Numbered from the stretch's first letter, positions 19,290-28,107 are shown. The stretch: 64,000 nucleotides of DNA from Streptosporangium roseum DSM 43021 (GCF_000024865.1 NC_013595.1:1736001-1800000); one strand, 5' to 3'. The notes: generated by a model not told the origin, from the sequence alone. Program-made: numbers and translations.

Positions 19290-19768
19290 GCCTTCCCCTC
19301 GGGTCCGTCCGGCCGGTCCTGTTCGGTCCTGGCCTCCACGGCGGCCAGGCGCGGCAGCAGCTCGTGGACCATCTCCTCCATCTCCATGCGCTGGGGCATG
19401 GCGGCCAGCCGGTCCTCGCCGAGGGAGGCCAGGATCGCCTGGAGGTCCTCGTCGCGCTTGCTCCCGTGCTCCCGGAGCAGTCCGACGATCTCCTCCAGCC
19501 GCCGGTCCAGCCGCTCGGTGGCCGCCTTGACCTGGGCCATCTCCGCTTCGTAGCGCTTGACCCTGGTGTCGATGCGCTGGGCCTTGCCGTCGACCCTGCG
19601 GACGGTCGCGATCGCGAGAAGCTGGATGGCGAGCACCGTCGCCATCGCGCCGAGCACGACGGCCGCCGTCACCGAGACGGTGCCGGCCCCGGCGAGCAGG
19701 GCCAGCGCGATCAGGACCAGCGAGCCGATGGTTGCCGCCAGAAGCGTCAGTTTTCGGGGCGTGGGCAT
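19286..19768 (-). CDS. small membrane protein with cytoplasmic coiled coil
   Basis: 160 residues, not recognised. Two adjacent membrane helices (about 8-30 and 33-55, LVLIALALLAGAG and AAVVLGAMATVLAIQLLAIA) leave a cytoplasmic coiled coil of about 100 residues (RIDTRVKRYEAEMAQVKAAT, RLDRRLEEIVGLL). First gene of the minus-strand operon and coupled to three glycosyltransferases, two of which also end in coiled coils. Inference: a membrane anchor that assembles the enzymes by coiled-coil pairing. GGGAAGG lies upstream of the ATG. Confidence 0.6.
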   Translation of the reverse strand: MPTPRKLTLLAATIGSLVLIALALLAGAGTVSVTAAVVLGAMATVLAIQLLAIATVRRVDGKAQRIDTRVKRYEAEMAQVKAATERLDRRLEEIVGLLREHGSKRDEDLQAILASLGEDRLAAMPQRMEMEEMVHELLPRLAAVEARTEQDRPDGPEGKA

Positions 19769-19896
19769 CCGCGCGTACCTTCCCTACCGCTGATGGAGTT
19801 ACCTGTTTGTCTGGGGGGAGGTATTTGAGGCTAGCCGCTGCCCAAGTGCAAATATGTCAGTAAATGTGAAACTTGGAGGTTTCCGTGACCTGAGTG

Positions 19897-19918
19897 ACTT
19901 CTGTGAGTCAACAGAAGT
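19897..19918. promoter_or_regulatory. perfect inverted repeat in the divergent glycosyltransferase promoter
   Basis: ACTTCTGT-GAGTCA-ACAGAAGT, 8-bp arms around 6 nt, in a low-GC 214-bp gap between the two divergent glycosyltransferase operons. It is suited to control both directions, as an operator or as an RNA hairpin. Confidence 0.4.
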
Positions 19919-19970
19919 GAGTATCCACATCAAGTCTGAAGTGCGGTGATCAGGGATCTTCCGGCCTCGC

Positions 19971-19976
19971 TATCCT
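19971..19976 (+). promoter_or_regulatory. -10 box TATCCT, candidate leaderless promoter
   Basis: TATCCT ends 6 nt before GTG 19983; there is no ribosome binding site. TGATCA, 18 nt upstream, is only a weak -35 match. Confidence 0.4.
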
Positions 19977-19982
19977 TCGCTG

Positions 19983-21104
19983 GTGCCTGCGCAGTCGACC
20001 TCTCCCTCCACGGCTCCCCCCGCGACCCCGGCCGGCTTCCTGAGATCGGCGGCCGAGGCGGCGGCCGAGCTGTCATGGACCGGTCAGGGATGGCTGGCGG
20101 CCGGTGAGCCGCTCGGCGACCGGCCGGACGCCACCGAGGTCACCCGGCTCAGGGAGCTGCGCGCGCTGACCGTCCGGTGGCCCTCCGCCGAGGTCCCGGC
20201 CGGCGCGATCACCGGCCTGGCCGCCGCCGGGGTGCCGCTGCACGCCGCCGCCTCGCCGGCCTGGGTGGAGCCCGGCCTCGCGCGCCTGCTCGCCGCCTGG
20301 ACGCCCGAGGAGGGCGGCGGCGGGCCCCGCTCGGTGACCGACCTGCGCAGGGAGGAGCACAGCGTACGGCTGCGCCGCCACGGCCTGCGGAGCCGGGACG
20401 CGGCGGCCACGCCCGCGGTCAGCGTCGTGATGTCCAGCATGCGTCCCCACCTGCTGGGTTCGGCGCTCGCCCAGATCGCCCGGCAGCGGCGGGTCGAGAC
20501 CGAGGTCCTGCTGGCCCTGCACGGCGTCCCCGCCGGCCACGAGGCGGTACGGCGGGCGGTGCGGGACTGCGGCCTGCCCGTCACGGTGATCGAGGCGGAC
20601 GCGGAGACCCCCTTCGGGGAGGTGCTCAACCTGGCCGCCTCCCGCGCGGGCGGCGAGTACGTCGCCAAGTGGGACGACGACGACTGGTACGGCCCCGAGC
20701 ACTTGGCCGACCTCCTGCTCGCGCGGTCCTACGCCGGCGCGGACATCGTGGGCACCGCGGCCGAGTTCTTCTACCTGGAGCCCCTGAACGCCACGATCCG
20801 CCGCACCGACTACACCAGCGAGGTCTGGTCCGACCACGTGGCCGGCGGCACGATCCTGCTCGACCGGGCCCGCTACGCCGAGCTCGGCGGGTTCCCCGCG
20901 CTGCCCCGGGGCGTCGACGCCGGCTTCCTCAAGGCCGCCCACGCCGCCGGGGCGCGCATCTACCGCACCCACGGCCTCGGCTACGTGCTGCGGCGTTCGG
21001 TGAGCGCCGAACACACCTGGCGGCTCTCGCTGGCCCACTTCCTGCGCGTCGCGACGAACCAGTGGCGCGGCTTCCGCCCGAGCCTGATTCTGGAAGAGCG
21101 ATGA
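19983..21104 (+). CDS. GT2 glycosyltransferase (type B, short)
   Basis: 373 residues. N-terminal 140 residues without motif, then a GT-A domain: VSVVMSSMRPHLLGSALAQI, acidic metal site WDDDDWYG at 230-237, HVAGGTIL, and the ending IYRTHGLGYVLRRS, NQWRGFRPSLIL. It corresponds to the C-terminal part of the 640-residue protein at 15667. It precedes a type A gene with a 4-bp ATGA overlap, so the B-A pair arrangement occurs twice, once on each strand. Expected to transfer a sugar from a nucleotide donor on the cytoplasmic side; acceptor unknown. Confidence 0.82.
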   Translation: MPAQSTSPSTAPPATPAGFLRSAAEAAAELSWTGQGWLAAGEPLGDRPDATEVTRLRELRALTVRWPSAEVPAGAITGLAAAGVPLHAAASPAWVEPGLARLLAAWTPEEGGGGPRSVTDLRREEHSVRLRRHGLRSRDAAATPAVSVVMSSMRPHLLGSALAQIARQRRVETEVLLALHGVPAGHEAVRRAVRDCGLPVTVIEADAETPFGEVLNLAASRAGGEYVAKWDDDDWYGPEHLADLLLARSYAGADIVGTAAEFFYLEPLNATIRRTDYTSEVWSDHVAGGTILLDRARYAELGGFPALPRGVDAGFLKAAHAAGARIYRTHGLGYVLRRSVSAEHTWRLSLAHFLRVATNQWRGFRPSLILEER

Positions 21105-22822
21105 CAGCACGGATCACCGGCAACGACTACCGGAGCCTCACCCCGCCCGAGCTCGGCGCCTGGACGCCGTCGCTGCGGGTCAGCGTGGTCGTGCCCGCCT
21201 ACGGCGGCCAGGACAAGCTCGACCTCGTGCTCGCGGGGCTGGCGGGGCAGACCTATCCCGCCGGCCTGACCGAGGTCATCGTGGTGGACAACGGCAGCGA
21301 GCCGCCGCTGCGCCTGCCCGAGCTGAGGCCCGCGAGCACCCGGCTCATCGTCTGCCCCACTCCCGGGCGGGCCCACGCCCGCAACGCGGGGCTCGGCGCC
21401 GCCACCGGTGACGTGATCCACTGGCTCGACTCCGACGTGGTCCTGGACCGCCGGTCCGTCGAGGCGCACATGCGCTGGCACCACGCGGCGCCCTACCTCG
21501 TGGTGACCGGCTACCTGCGTTTCACCCCGGCGGAGCTGCCCGCCCCCCGGGAGGTGGCCGCGGCCGCCGACCTGGCCGAGCTCTTCGAACCGGCCGAGCC
21601 GCACGCCTGGCTGGTGGACCTCATCGAGCGGACCGACGGCCTCACCGACAACCCGCACCGCGCGTTCAGCCTGCACGTGGGCGGCGCCACCTCGGTCAAC
21701 GCCGCGCTGCTCGCCCAGGCCGGGCCGATGGACACCGAGCTCATCCTTGGCCAGGACACGGAGATGGGCTACCGGCTGGCCCAGGCGGGCGCGGTCTTCG
21801 TGCCCGAGCCGCTGGCCCGCGCCTTCCACCTCGGTCCCACCATGCGGATGCGCGACAAGGCGCCGATCGACCGGGTCAGCCACGCCTTCGTCGCCGACCG
21901 GATCCCGAGTTATCGGTGGCTCCGCGCCCATCCGGCCCGGCAGTGGAAGGTGCCCTACCTGGAGGTGGTCGTCGGGCCCGCCGGGCGGCCGGACCACGCC
22001 GGGGAGGGCGGGCGCGGGTACGGCTACGACGAGGTCCGCGCCACCGTGGACGCCGTCCTCGCGGGCACCGTGCCCGACGTGGTGGTCACCGTCACCGGTC
22101 CCTGGGACCGCGTCCGGACCGAGGGCCGCGCGCCGTTGCGGAACCCGGACCTGGACCTGGAGCTGATCCGCGGCCACTACGCCCACGAGGGCCGGGTGCG
22201 GTTCGCCCTCGACGCCCCTCGGACGGTGCGGATGGCTCCGCCGTACCCGGCGGAGGGCGGCGAGGCGCCGGAGGCCGGGGCGGCCCCGCCGTACCGGCTG
22301 AGGCTGCCCGCCGGCTGGGTGCCGGGCGAGGACAGCCTCGCCCGCCTGCTCGACGTGGCCGGGGACGGGGGATACGGGCTGGTCTCGGCGCTGCTGGCCG
22401 AGGGGGCCGGCGAGGGGATCGTGGCGGCCAGGCTGGAGCGCACCGCCGCGTTCGCCCGTGCCGCGATCGTCCGGCGGGAGGGCGAGGACCTCGACGACGC
22501 GGTGGAGGACACCTCCGGGGTGCTCTGGGTGGACGGCGAGACCTACGGGTTCCTGCCGGAGGCCCGGCCGATCATCGGCCGCCGCGGCGCGTACCGGGCC
22601 AGGACGGAGGCGCAGGCCGAGATCGCCCGCCTCGCCAAGGAGAACGAGCGGCTGCGCGCCCAGGTGACCAGGTGGCGCGACGAGGCGGGCCGCTGGCGCA
22701 AGAGCGCGGTCGAGCTGCGGCGCGAGGTCGGCGGTCTGCGCAAGGAGCTGGCCGCCGCCAGGAAGATCGTCCAGTACGGCCTGCTCTCGTCCGTCAAGCG
22801 GGCGATCATCCGCCGCCGGTGA
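21101..22822 (+). CDS. GT2 glycosyltransferase with coiled-coil tail (type A)
   Basis: 573 residues. RITGNDYRSLTPPELGAWTP start, then VSVVVPAYGG (28-36), VVDNGS (61-66), WLDSD (108-112), MRWHH (124-128) and GQDTEMGYRL (217-226). Middle domain: YDEVRATVDAVLAGTV, VTVTGPWDRV, then RLERTAAFARAAI. C-terminal coiled coil about 500-560 (ENERLRAQVTRWRDEAGRW). A glycine-rich insertion (GRPDHAGEGGRGYG) interrupts the middle domain. Coupled to the type B gene upstream. The shared architecture of all type A proteins argues for duplication within this locus. Confidence 0.84.
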   Translation: MTARITGNDYRSLTPPELGAWTPSLRVSVVVPAYGGQDKLDLVLAGLAGQTYPAGLTEVIVVDNGSEPPLRLPELRPASTRLIVCPTPGRAHARNAGLGAATGDVIHWLDSDVVLDRRSVEAHMRWHHAAPYLVVTGYLRFTPAELPAPREVAAAADLAELFEPAEPHAWLVDLIERTDGLTDNPHRAFSLHVGGATSVNAALLAQAGPMDTELILGQDTEMGYRLAQAGAVFVPEPLARAFHLGPTMRMRDKAPIDRVSHAFVADRIPSYRWLRAHPARQWKVPYLEVVVGPAGRPDHAGEGGRGYGYDEVRATVDAVLAGTVPDVVVTVTGPWDRVRTEGRAPLRNPDLDLELIRGHYAHEGRVRFALDAPRTVRMAPPYPAEGGEAPEAGAAPPYRLRLPAGWVPGEDSLARLLDVAGDGGYGLVSALLAEGAGEGIVAARLERTAAFARAAIVRREGEDLDDAVEDTSGVLWVDGETYGFLPEARPIIGRRGAYRARTEAQAEIARLAKENERLRAQVTRWRDEAGRWRKSAVELRREVGGLRKELAAARKIVQYGLLSSVKRAIIRRR

Positions 22823-22841
22823 GGGGCCCGGACGGGCCGTG

Positions 22842-22880
22842 GGCCGCCCGGCGCGGCCGGTCCCCGTCCGCCGGGCGGCC
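22842..22880. terminator. bidirectional hairpin between GT operon and methyltransferase
   Basis: GGCCGCCCGGCG (22842-22853) pairs perfectly with CGCCGGGCGGCC (22869-22880), 12 bp with a 15-nt loop, between convergent stops at 22822 and 22883. Confidence 0.75.
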
Positions 22881-22882
22881 GC

Positions 22883-23680
22883 TCACCCGTCCTCGGTGAC
22901 CACTCCGACCCCGCCGAGGAAGTAGGACCCGATGCCCTTGTAGGGCACCACGGCGCCGGGGTCCGGGCGCCACTCGGGCAGGTTGACGATGCCGGGCTCG
23001 ACCACGTCGAAGCCGTCGAACAGGCGGGTGATCTCCTTGCCCGTCCGGGGGACGAAGGGCGAGGAGGCCCGGTCGTACACCTTGGTGACCCCCTCGGCCG
23101 CCTCCGGCCTGGCGTCGATCGCGACGTGGGAGAGGATCAGGTGGCTGCCGGGCGCCAGGGCGCGGCGGAGCGTGGCGATGATGCCCTCCGGGTCGTCCTC
23201 GTCGGGGACGAAATGCATGATCGCCAGAAGGAGGACCGCCACCGGCTGGTCGAAGTCGATCGCCGCGCGGATGTCCGGGTGTTCCAGGATCTCGCCGGGG
23301 CGGCGCACGTCCCCGTGGACGATGGTCACGTTCTCGTTCTTGCCGAGGATGGCCCTGCCGTGGACCAGGACGGTCGGATCGTTGTCGACGTAGACGACCC
23401 GGGCGTCCGTGGCGACCTGGTGCACGTTGTTCTGGGTGGGCAGGCCGGCTCCGATGTCGAGGAACTGGCGGATGCCCGAGCGGGCGACGAAGTCGACGGC
23501 GCGGCCCAGGAAGGCGCGGTTGGACCGCGCGCTGTGGCGGATCTCGGGGACGACGGTGAGGACCTTCTCGGCGGCCTCCCGGTCGGCGGGGAAGTTGTCC
23601 TTGCCGCCGAGGTAGTAGTCGTACATGCGTGCGACGTTCGGAATATGAGTCTGAATACCCGTGGGTATCTGGTCGGTCAC
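22883..23680 (-). CDS. SAM-dependent methyltransferase, actinobacterial family (DUF574-like)
   Basis: 265 residues. Start PTGIQTHIPNVARMYDYYLG(G)KDNFPAD, then FLDIGAGLPT (SAM-binding motif I), VVYVDNDPTVL (motif II acid) and HGDVR. The N-terminal ARMYDYYLGGK block marks a large family abundant in filamentous actinobacteria; substrates are mostly unknown. GTG 23680 is used, with GGGGAG about 6 nt upstream; the frame stays open further upstream without support. Divergent from the MFS gene with 94 bp of low-GC sequence between. Confidence 0.82.
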   Translation of the reverse strand: MTDQIPTGIQTHIPNVARMYDYYLGGKDNFPADREAAEKVLTVVPEIRHSARSNRAFLGRAVDFVARSGIRQFLDIGAGLPTQNNVHQVATDARVVYVDNDPTVLVHGRAILGKNENVTIVHGDVRRPGEILEHPDIRAAIDFDQPVAVLLLAIMHFVPDEDDPEGIIATLRRALAPGSHLILSHVAIDARPEAAEGVTKVYDRASSPFVPRTGKEITRLFDGFDVVEPGIVNLPEWRPDPGAVVPYKGIGSYFLGGVGVVTEDG

Positions 23681-23774
23681 GTGCCGCTCCCCGGGGGCGA
23701 TATTTCCGGAATTAGCGTGATCATATATAGAAGAGACCTTGGAGAACTGATCCGTGAGCTGACAAGATCGCGCC

Positions 23775-25100
23775 ATGGCAGCCTCCTCCTCACGCCGTGT
23801 CCTGGGACTGCAACTGGCCGACGGCATCGGCCGCGGCAACATGTGGGCCTGCCTGACCATGGCGTTCGCCGCGACCATGGTCATCTCCTTCCTCCCGGCG
23901 GCGCAGCCGTACATCCTGAGCGGCGTCCTCGGCGTCGCCGAGGACGACCAGGGCAAGGCCGTCGGCCTGCTCGGCGTCGCCGCAGAGATAGCGATGATCG
24001 CCAGCCTGGTCTGGTACGGCGCGCTGGCCGACCGGTTCGGCCGCCGGCCCGTCGTGGTGGCCGGGTTCGCGCTGTGCGCGCTGGGCACCGCGCTGTTCCC
24101 GTTCGCCGGGAACACGACCGTGCTCGTCGCGCTGCGGGTGGTCTTCGCCCTCGGCGTGGCCGCGCTCAGCGGGATGCTGTCCACGGTGGCCGTCGACTAC
24201 GTCCGGGACGGCTCCCGGGGCAGGTCCTACGGCCTGGTCGGGCTGTTCAGCGGCCTCGGCGCGATGGTCGCGGTGCTCGCCCTGGTCCGCCTGCCCGTGA
24301 TCTTCGAAGACCGGGGGATGGCCCCGGTCGACGCCGCTCGCGTCTCGTTCCTGATCATCGCCGCGGTCGTCCTCGCCGTCGCCGCGCTGATGTGGTCCAC
24401 CCTGTCCACGGTCAAGGTCAGCGCGACCGCCGAGCGCGTGCCCCTGACCCGCCTGGTCAAGGAGGGCGTCGCGCTCGCCCGCGACCCCGGAGTGGCGCTG
24501 TCCTACGCCGCGGCGTTCGTCGCCCGCGCCGACCTCGCCGTCGTCGCGGGCTTCATGTCCCTGTGGGTGTTCGACTACGCCACCGGCGAGCGCGGCATGT
24601 CGACGGCCGAGGCCCTGGCCCGCGGCGGGGCCGTGGTCGGCATCGCCCAGACCGTGGCCGTGGTCGCCGCGCCGCTGTTCGGCTGGCTGGGAGACCGGAT
24701 GCGCCGCCAGGACGTGCTCATCCTCGCCCAGGCCGTCGCGGCGGTGTCCTACCTGTCCACGCTGCTGATCAGCGACCCGCTCGGCTCCGGCATGATGATG
24801 GTGGCCGTGCTCGTCGGCCTGGGAGAGATCGCCGCGATCACCACCGCCGGCCCGCTCCTGGCCCAGCAGGCCCCCGCCGCCGTGCGCGGCTCCGCCTACG
24901 GCGTGCAGACGCTGTGCGGAGCCGTCGGCATCCTGGTGGTGTCCGGTCTCGGCGGCCTCCTCTACGACGCCTGGCGGCCCGCCGCCCCGTTCGTGATATC
25001 GGGGGTCTCCGGCCTGCTCGTCGTGGCCTTCGGGCTCGCGGTACGGCGGCGCGTCACGCCCCTGTCCGAGGAGCGCGAGCGCGTGGCCGCGGCGGCCTGA
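23775..25100 (+). CDS. MFS transporter
   Basis: 441 residues with about 12 membrane helices. Motif A is clear in the loop between helices 2 and 3, GALADRFGRRP, with a weaker copy in the second half, GWLGDRMRRQD. The central loop near residue 210 is typical of 6+6 drug or metabolite carriers. Substrate unknown; presence among glycan genes allows export of a precursor, but this is only a guess. No ribosome binding site before ATG 23775; CAAGAT ends 6 nt upstream and TTGGAG lies 18 nt before that, so it may be leaderless. Ends 6 bp from the convergent glycosyltransferase gene. Confidence 0.85.
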   Translation: MAASSSRRVLGLQLADGIGRGNMWACLTMAFAATMVISFLPAAQPYILSGVLGVAEDDQGKAVGLLGVAAEIAMIASLVWYGALADRFGRRPVVVAGFALCALGTALFPFAGNTTVLVALRVVFALGVAALSGMLSTVAVDYVRDGSRGRSYGLVGLFSGLGAMVAVLALVRLPVIFEDRGMAPVDAARVSFLIIAAVVLAVAALMWSTLSTVKVSATAERVPLTRLVKEGVALARDPGVALSYAAAFVARADLAVVAGFMSLWVFDYATGERGMSTAEALARGGAVVGIAQTVAVVAAPLFGWLGDRMRRQDVLILAQAVAAVSYLSTLLISDPLGSGMMMVAVLVGLGEIAAITTAGPLLAQQAPAAVRGSAYGVQTLCGAVGILVVSGLGGLLYDAWRPAAPFVISGVSGLLVVAFGLAVRRRVTPLSEERERVAAAA

Positions 25101-25106
25101 CCCGGC

Positions 25107-26723
25107 TCAGCCCCTCCGGATCGCCGAACGGAGCCTGGAGAGCCGGGACTCCGGCTTCCGCGCGGGCGCCGGGGGCCGGTCCCCGCGGGACGGAGCCGCC
25201 GTGGGCTGTTCCGGCGGATTCCAGGCCGGCTTCTCCGGGGGAGCCTGCGCGGGCCTCCCGGGCGCGGCCTGCGCGGACTTCTCCGCCTTCTCCGCGGAAG
25301 CCCCCGCGGGCTTCCGGGCGGGAGCGGCCGGAGCGGCCGGGACCGGCCAGAACTCCGCCCGGTCGCCGTGCCGCACGCCGTGGGTGGCCTTGATCGAGGC
25401 GGGGACGTCGTCCGCGCCCAGCAGGAGTGCCCGGCCCAGCGCCTCGGTCCGCTCCAGCGTCGCCGTACCGTCGTCGCCGAGGTCGACGACGAGCATGCCG
25501 GACCGGTCGTCCTGGAGCGCGGCGATCATCCGCTCCAGCGAGCCGTGCCCCAGCGGGACCGAGATCGGGCCGGTGTAGCGGAAGGGGATCGGCGCGGGGG
25601 TGGGGGAGACCTCGTCGGCCCGCCGTACCCGCTCGTCGTGGGCGAAGTGCTCGCGCAGCAGCCGCAGCTCGAAGGAGGGGTCGCCGAGCACCGCGCGGCG
25701 GCCCGGGGACAGCCGGGACCAGGGGGCGACCAGGGTGACCCGCACGTCGGTCACCGACCCCTCCAGCGCCGCGCTCACCGCGTCGCGCACCTGCCTTTCG
25801 TCGCCGTCGACGTGGAGCACCACCTCCACGTACGGCACCAGCCACCGCCGGCCCCGGTCCTTGCGCAGGTCACGGCGGAGCGGAACGCGGTGGGCGAGGT
25901 AGGGGCCGACCGCGCGGACCGCCCGGTCACGGTCACGGCGCTGCGCGGGAAGTCCCAGGTGCACGGCTTGGGCGGCCATGTCGGGGACGAAGACCGCCCC
26001 GTGCGCGGCCAGCCGGTAGGCGAACTCGGTGTCCTCGCCCCTGAGCACGTCGGGATCGATCCCGCCGACGGCGTGGAAGGTCTCCCGCCGCATCGACACC
26101 GTCGGCCCGGTGCACACGTGGTAGGGGTTGCGGCTGGTCCGCAGGCCGTCGGTCCGGGAGATGGTCTGCTCGGTGGAGCTGGGCAGCGCCTCCGACAGGT
26201 CGAAGACGGCCTCCAGCGGGCCCGTGCGCACGCCGTCGTACAGGTGGGCCGGGGAGAGCTCGGGCTCCTCGACGAACTTCTTCGCGCCGATGGCGACCAG
26301 GTAGCCGGCCAGGTGGTGCCAGCGGGCCAGTGCCTCGATGTGCTCGCGGCAGACGACCATGTCGGCGTCCAGGCGCTGGATGATCCGGCCCTCGGCGAGG
26401 GCGGCCCCGGTGTTCACCGCGTGCGCGATGCCCCAGCGCCCGGGGTCGGCGGCGACGATCCTGGTGCCCGGCGGAGCGATCTCCGGCAGCCGCAGGGGCG
26501 GGTCGCTGCCGTCGTCCACCACGATCACTTCCATGAGGTGACCGGGGTAGGTCTGCGCCGCCAGGGCGGCGAGGGTCAGGTCGAGCCTGTGCTGGCCGCC
26601 GTGCGCGGGGATGATCACGCTTACCGGGAGCGCCGGATCCCATTCGCCGAGGGCGGGAGGGACCAGGGGGGAGTAGTCGTTGTGCCGGATCAGGGGCAGG
26701 TCGGTCCCCGCTCCATCCGTCAT
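25107..26723 (-). CDS. GT2 glycosyltransferase (type A variant with Pro/Ala-rich tail)
   Basis: 538 residues. LIRHNDYSPLVPPALGEWDP start, VSVIIPAHGGQ, VVDDGSDPP, QRLDADMVV and GEDTEFAYRL. The MRWHH motif of relatives appears as ARWHH. Middle domain has VTDVRVTLVAPWSRL and a shortened ERTEALGRALL segment. In place of the coiled coil, the last 90 residues are Pro/Ala/Lys-rich low complexity. ATG 26723 is preferred over TTG 26759, since it aligns with the type A start. It stands alone, next to thrC, and marks the edge of the inserted region. Confidence 0.82.
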   Translation of the reverse strand: MTDGAGTDLPLIRHNDYSPLVPPALGEWDPALPVSVIIPAHGGQHRLDLTLAALAAQTYPGHLMEVIVVDDGSDPPLRLPEIAPPGTRIVAADPGRWGIAHAVNTGAALAEGRIIQRLDADMVVCREHIEALARWHHLAGYLVAIGAKKFVEEPELSPAHLYDGVRTGPLEAVFDLSEALPSSTEQTISRTDGLRTSRNPYHVCTGPTVSMRRETFHAVGGIDPDVLRGEDTEFAYRLAAHGAVFVPDMAAQAVHLGLPAQRRDRDRAVRAVGPYLAHRVPLRRDLRKDRGRRWLVPYVEVVLHVDGDERQVRDAVSAALEGSVTDVRVTLVAPWSRLSPGRRAVLGDPSFELRLLREHFAHDERVRRADEVSPTPAPIPFRYTGPISVPLGHGSLERMIAALQDDRSGMLVVDLGDDGTATLERTEALGRALLLGADDVPASIKATHGVRHGDRAEFWPVPAAPAAPARKPAGASAEKAEKSAQAAPGRPAQAPPEKPAWNPPEQPTAAPSRGDRPPAPARKPESRLSRLRSAIRRG

Positions 26724-26935
26724 GATGTGGTGCCCCTCGTCTCCGCCCCCGCTTGTCAAGTCCTGTCAACCCTATCCCCGCTTGCTTAGCGTTTCCTGTG
26801 GGAGAAAGGGAAAGATGCCCGAGTTGTCCATTGGGTGGACAACACATCCCGCCGCGTAGGCCATTGCCCGTAGACTCGTTGCCTAACACCGCAGGTAGGA
26901 CGCGCACGGTGTACCCGGGCGCGGGAGGAGTAATC

Positions 26936-27994
26936 ATGACCAGGGCGTGGCGTGGCCTCATCGAGGAGTACCGTGACCGACTTCCGGTGACCACGGCGAC
27001 GCCCGTCGTCACGCTCCTGGAGGGCGGCACGCCGCTCGTCCCGGCGCGCCGGGTCTCGGCTCTGACCGGCTGTGACGTCTTCCTCAAGGTCGAGGGCGCG
27101 AACCCGACCGGCAGCTTCAAGGACCGTGGCATGACCATGGCCATCAGCAAGGCCGTCGAGGACGGTGCGAAGGCCGTCATCTGCGCCTCCACCGGCAACA
27201 CCAGCGCCTCCGCCGCCGCCTACGCGGTCCGCGCGGGCCTGACCTGCGCCGTGCTGGTGCCCCGCGGCAAGATCGCGATGGGCAAGCTGGCGCAGGCACT
27301 GGTCCACGGAGCCACGCTGCTCCAGGTCGAGGGCTCCTTCGACGACTGCCTGGAGATGACCAGGAAGCTGTCCGAGAACTACCCCATCGCGCTGGTCAAC
27401 TCGGTGAACCCGTTCCGGCTCCAGGGCCAGAAGACCGCGGCCTTCGAGATCGTGGACGCGCTCGGCGACGCGCCCGACATCCACTGCATCCCGGTCGGAA
27501 ACGCGGGCAACATCTCGGCCTACTGGATGGGTTACACCGAATACGCCGCGGACGGCGTCGCCACCAGGACGCCCCGCATGTTCGGCTTCCAGGCCAGCGG
27601 CTCCGCGCCGATCGTGAACGGCGCGCCGGTGACCCACCCGCACACGATCGCCACCGCGATCCGCATCGGCAACCCCGCCTCCTGGAAGCTCGCCGAGGCC
27701 GCCCGGGACGAGTCCGGCGGCGTCATCCAGGCCGTCACCGACCGCCAGATCGCCGCCGCGTACAAGCTGCTGGCCCAGGAGGAGGGCGTGTTCGTCGAGC
27801 TCGCCTCCGCCGCCAGCGTGGCCGGCCTCCTCCAGGCACACGCGCAGGGCCTCGTCGAGCCCGGCCGGCGCATCGTCTGCACGGTGACCGGCAACGGCCT
27901 CAAGGACCCCGACTGGGCCATCTCCGGCGCGCCCACGCCCGTGACGATCCCCATCGACGCCCACGCCGCGGCCACGGCGCTCGGACTCGCCTGA
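26936..27994 (+). CDS. thrC: threonine synthase
   Basis: 352 residues. PLP enzyme converting O-phosphohomoserine to threonine. The PLP lysine is in NPTGSFKDRGM (about residue 60), followed by CASTGNTSASAAAYA and the phosphate-binding PVGNAGNISAYW. Length fits the short actinobacterial form. ATG 26936 has GGGAGGAG 5 nt upstream. It heads thrC-thrB; the partner hom lies 14 kb upstream. A GTG at 26753 in the same frame is rejected because it would overlap the promoter region and lacks homology. Confidence 0.97.
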   Translation: MTRAWRGLIEEYRDRLPVTTATPVVTLLEGGTPLVPARRVSALTGCDVFLKVEGANPTGSFKDRGMTMAISKAVEDGAKAVICASTGNTSASAAAYAVRAGLTCAVLVPRGKIAMGKLAQALVHGATLLQVEGSFDDCLEMTRKLSENYPIALVNSVNPFRLQGQKTAAFEIVDALGDAPDIHCIPVGNAGNISAYWMGYTEYAADGVATRTPRMFGFQASGSAPIVNGAPVTHPHTIATAIRIGNPASWKLAEAARDESGGVIQAVTDRQIAAAYKLLAQEEGVFVELASAASVAGLLQAHAQGLVEPGRRIVCTVTGNGLKDPDWAISGAPTPVTIPIDAHAAATALGLA

Positions 27995-28087
27995 GCGCCC
28001 CGGCACCCCCATGACGACGCCGGTACGGCGGGCCGTCCCACCGCGACGCCCCGCCCCGGCCCTGCACAGCACCGAACGACGCAGATA

Positions 28088-28105
28088 GGAGGAGGGGCTC
28101 CCTCC
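28088..28105 (+). promoter_or_regulatory. ribosome binding site of the thrB leader ORF, able to form a hairpin
   Basis: GGAGGAGGGG (28088-28097) is the only strong ribosome binding site before thrB. GGAGG at 28091-28095 (or 28088-28092) can pair with CCTCC at 28101-28105, which would hide it. Confidence 0.5.
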
Positions 28106-28107
28106 CT

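Noticed and set aside
12842..26935. Mobile element carrying the glycosyltransferase genes
   Set aside because: No transposase, integrase, tRNA target, or flanking direct repeats were seen at the edges.
28011..28088. 25-codon frame ending in TAG inside the ribosome binding site before thrB
   Set aside because: No ribosome binding site of its own and no conserved feature; kept out although its stop position is suggestive.
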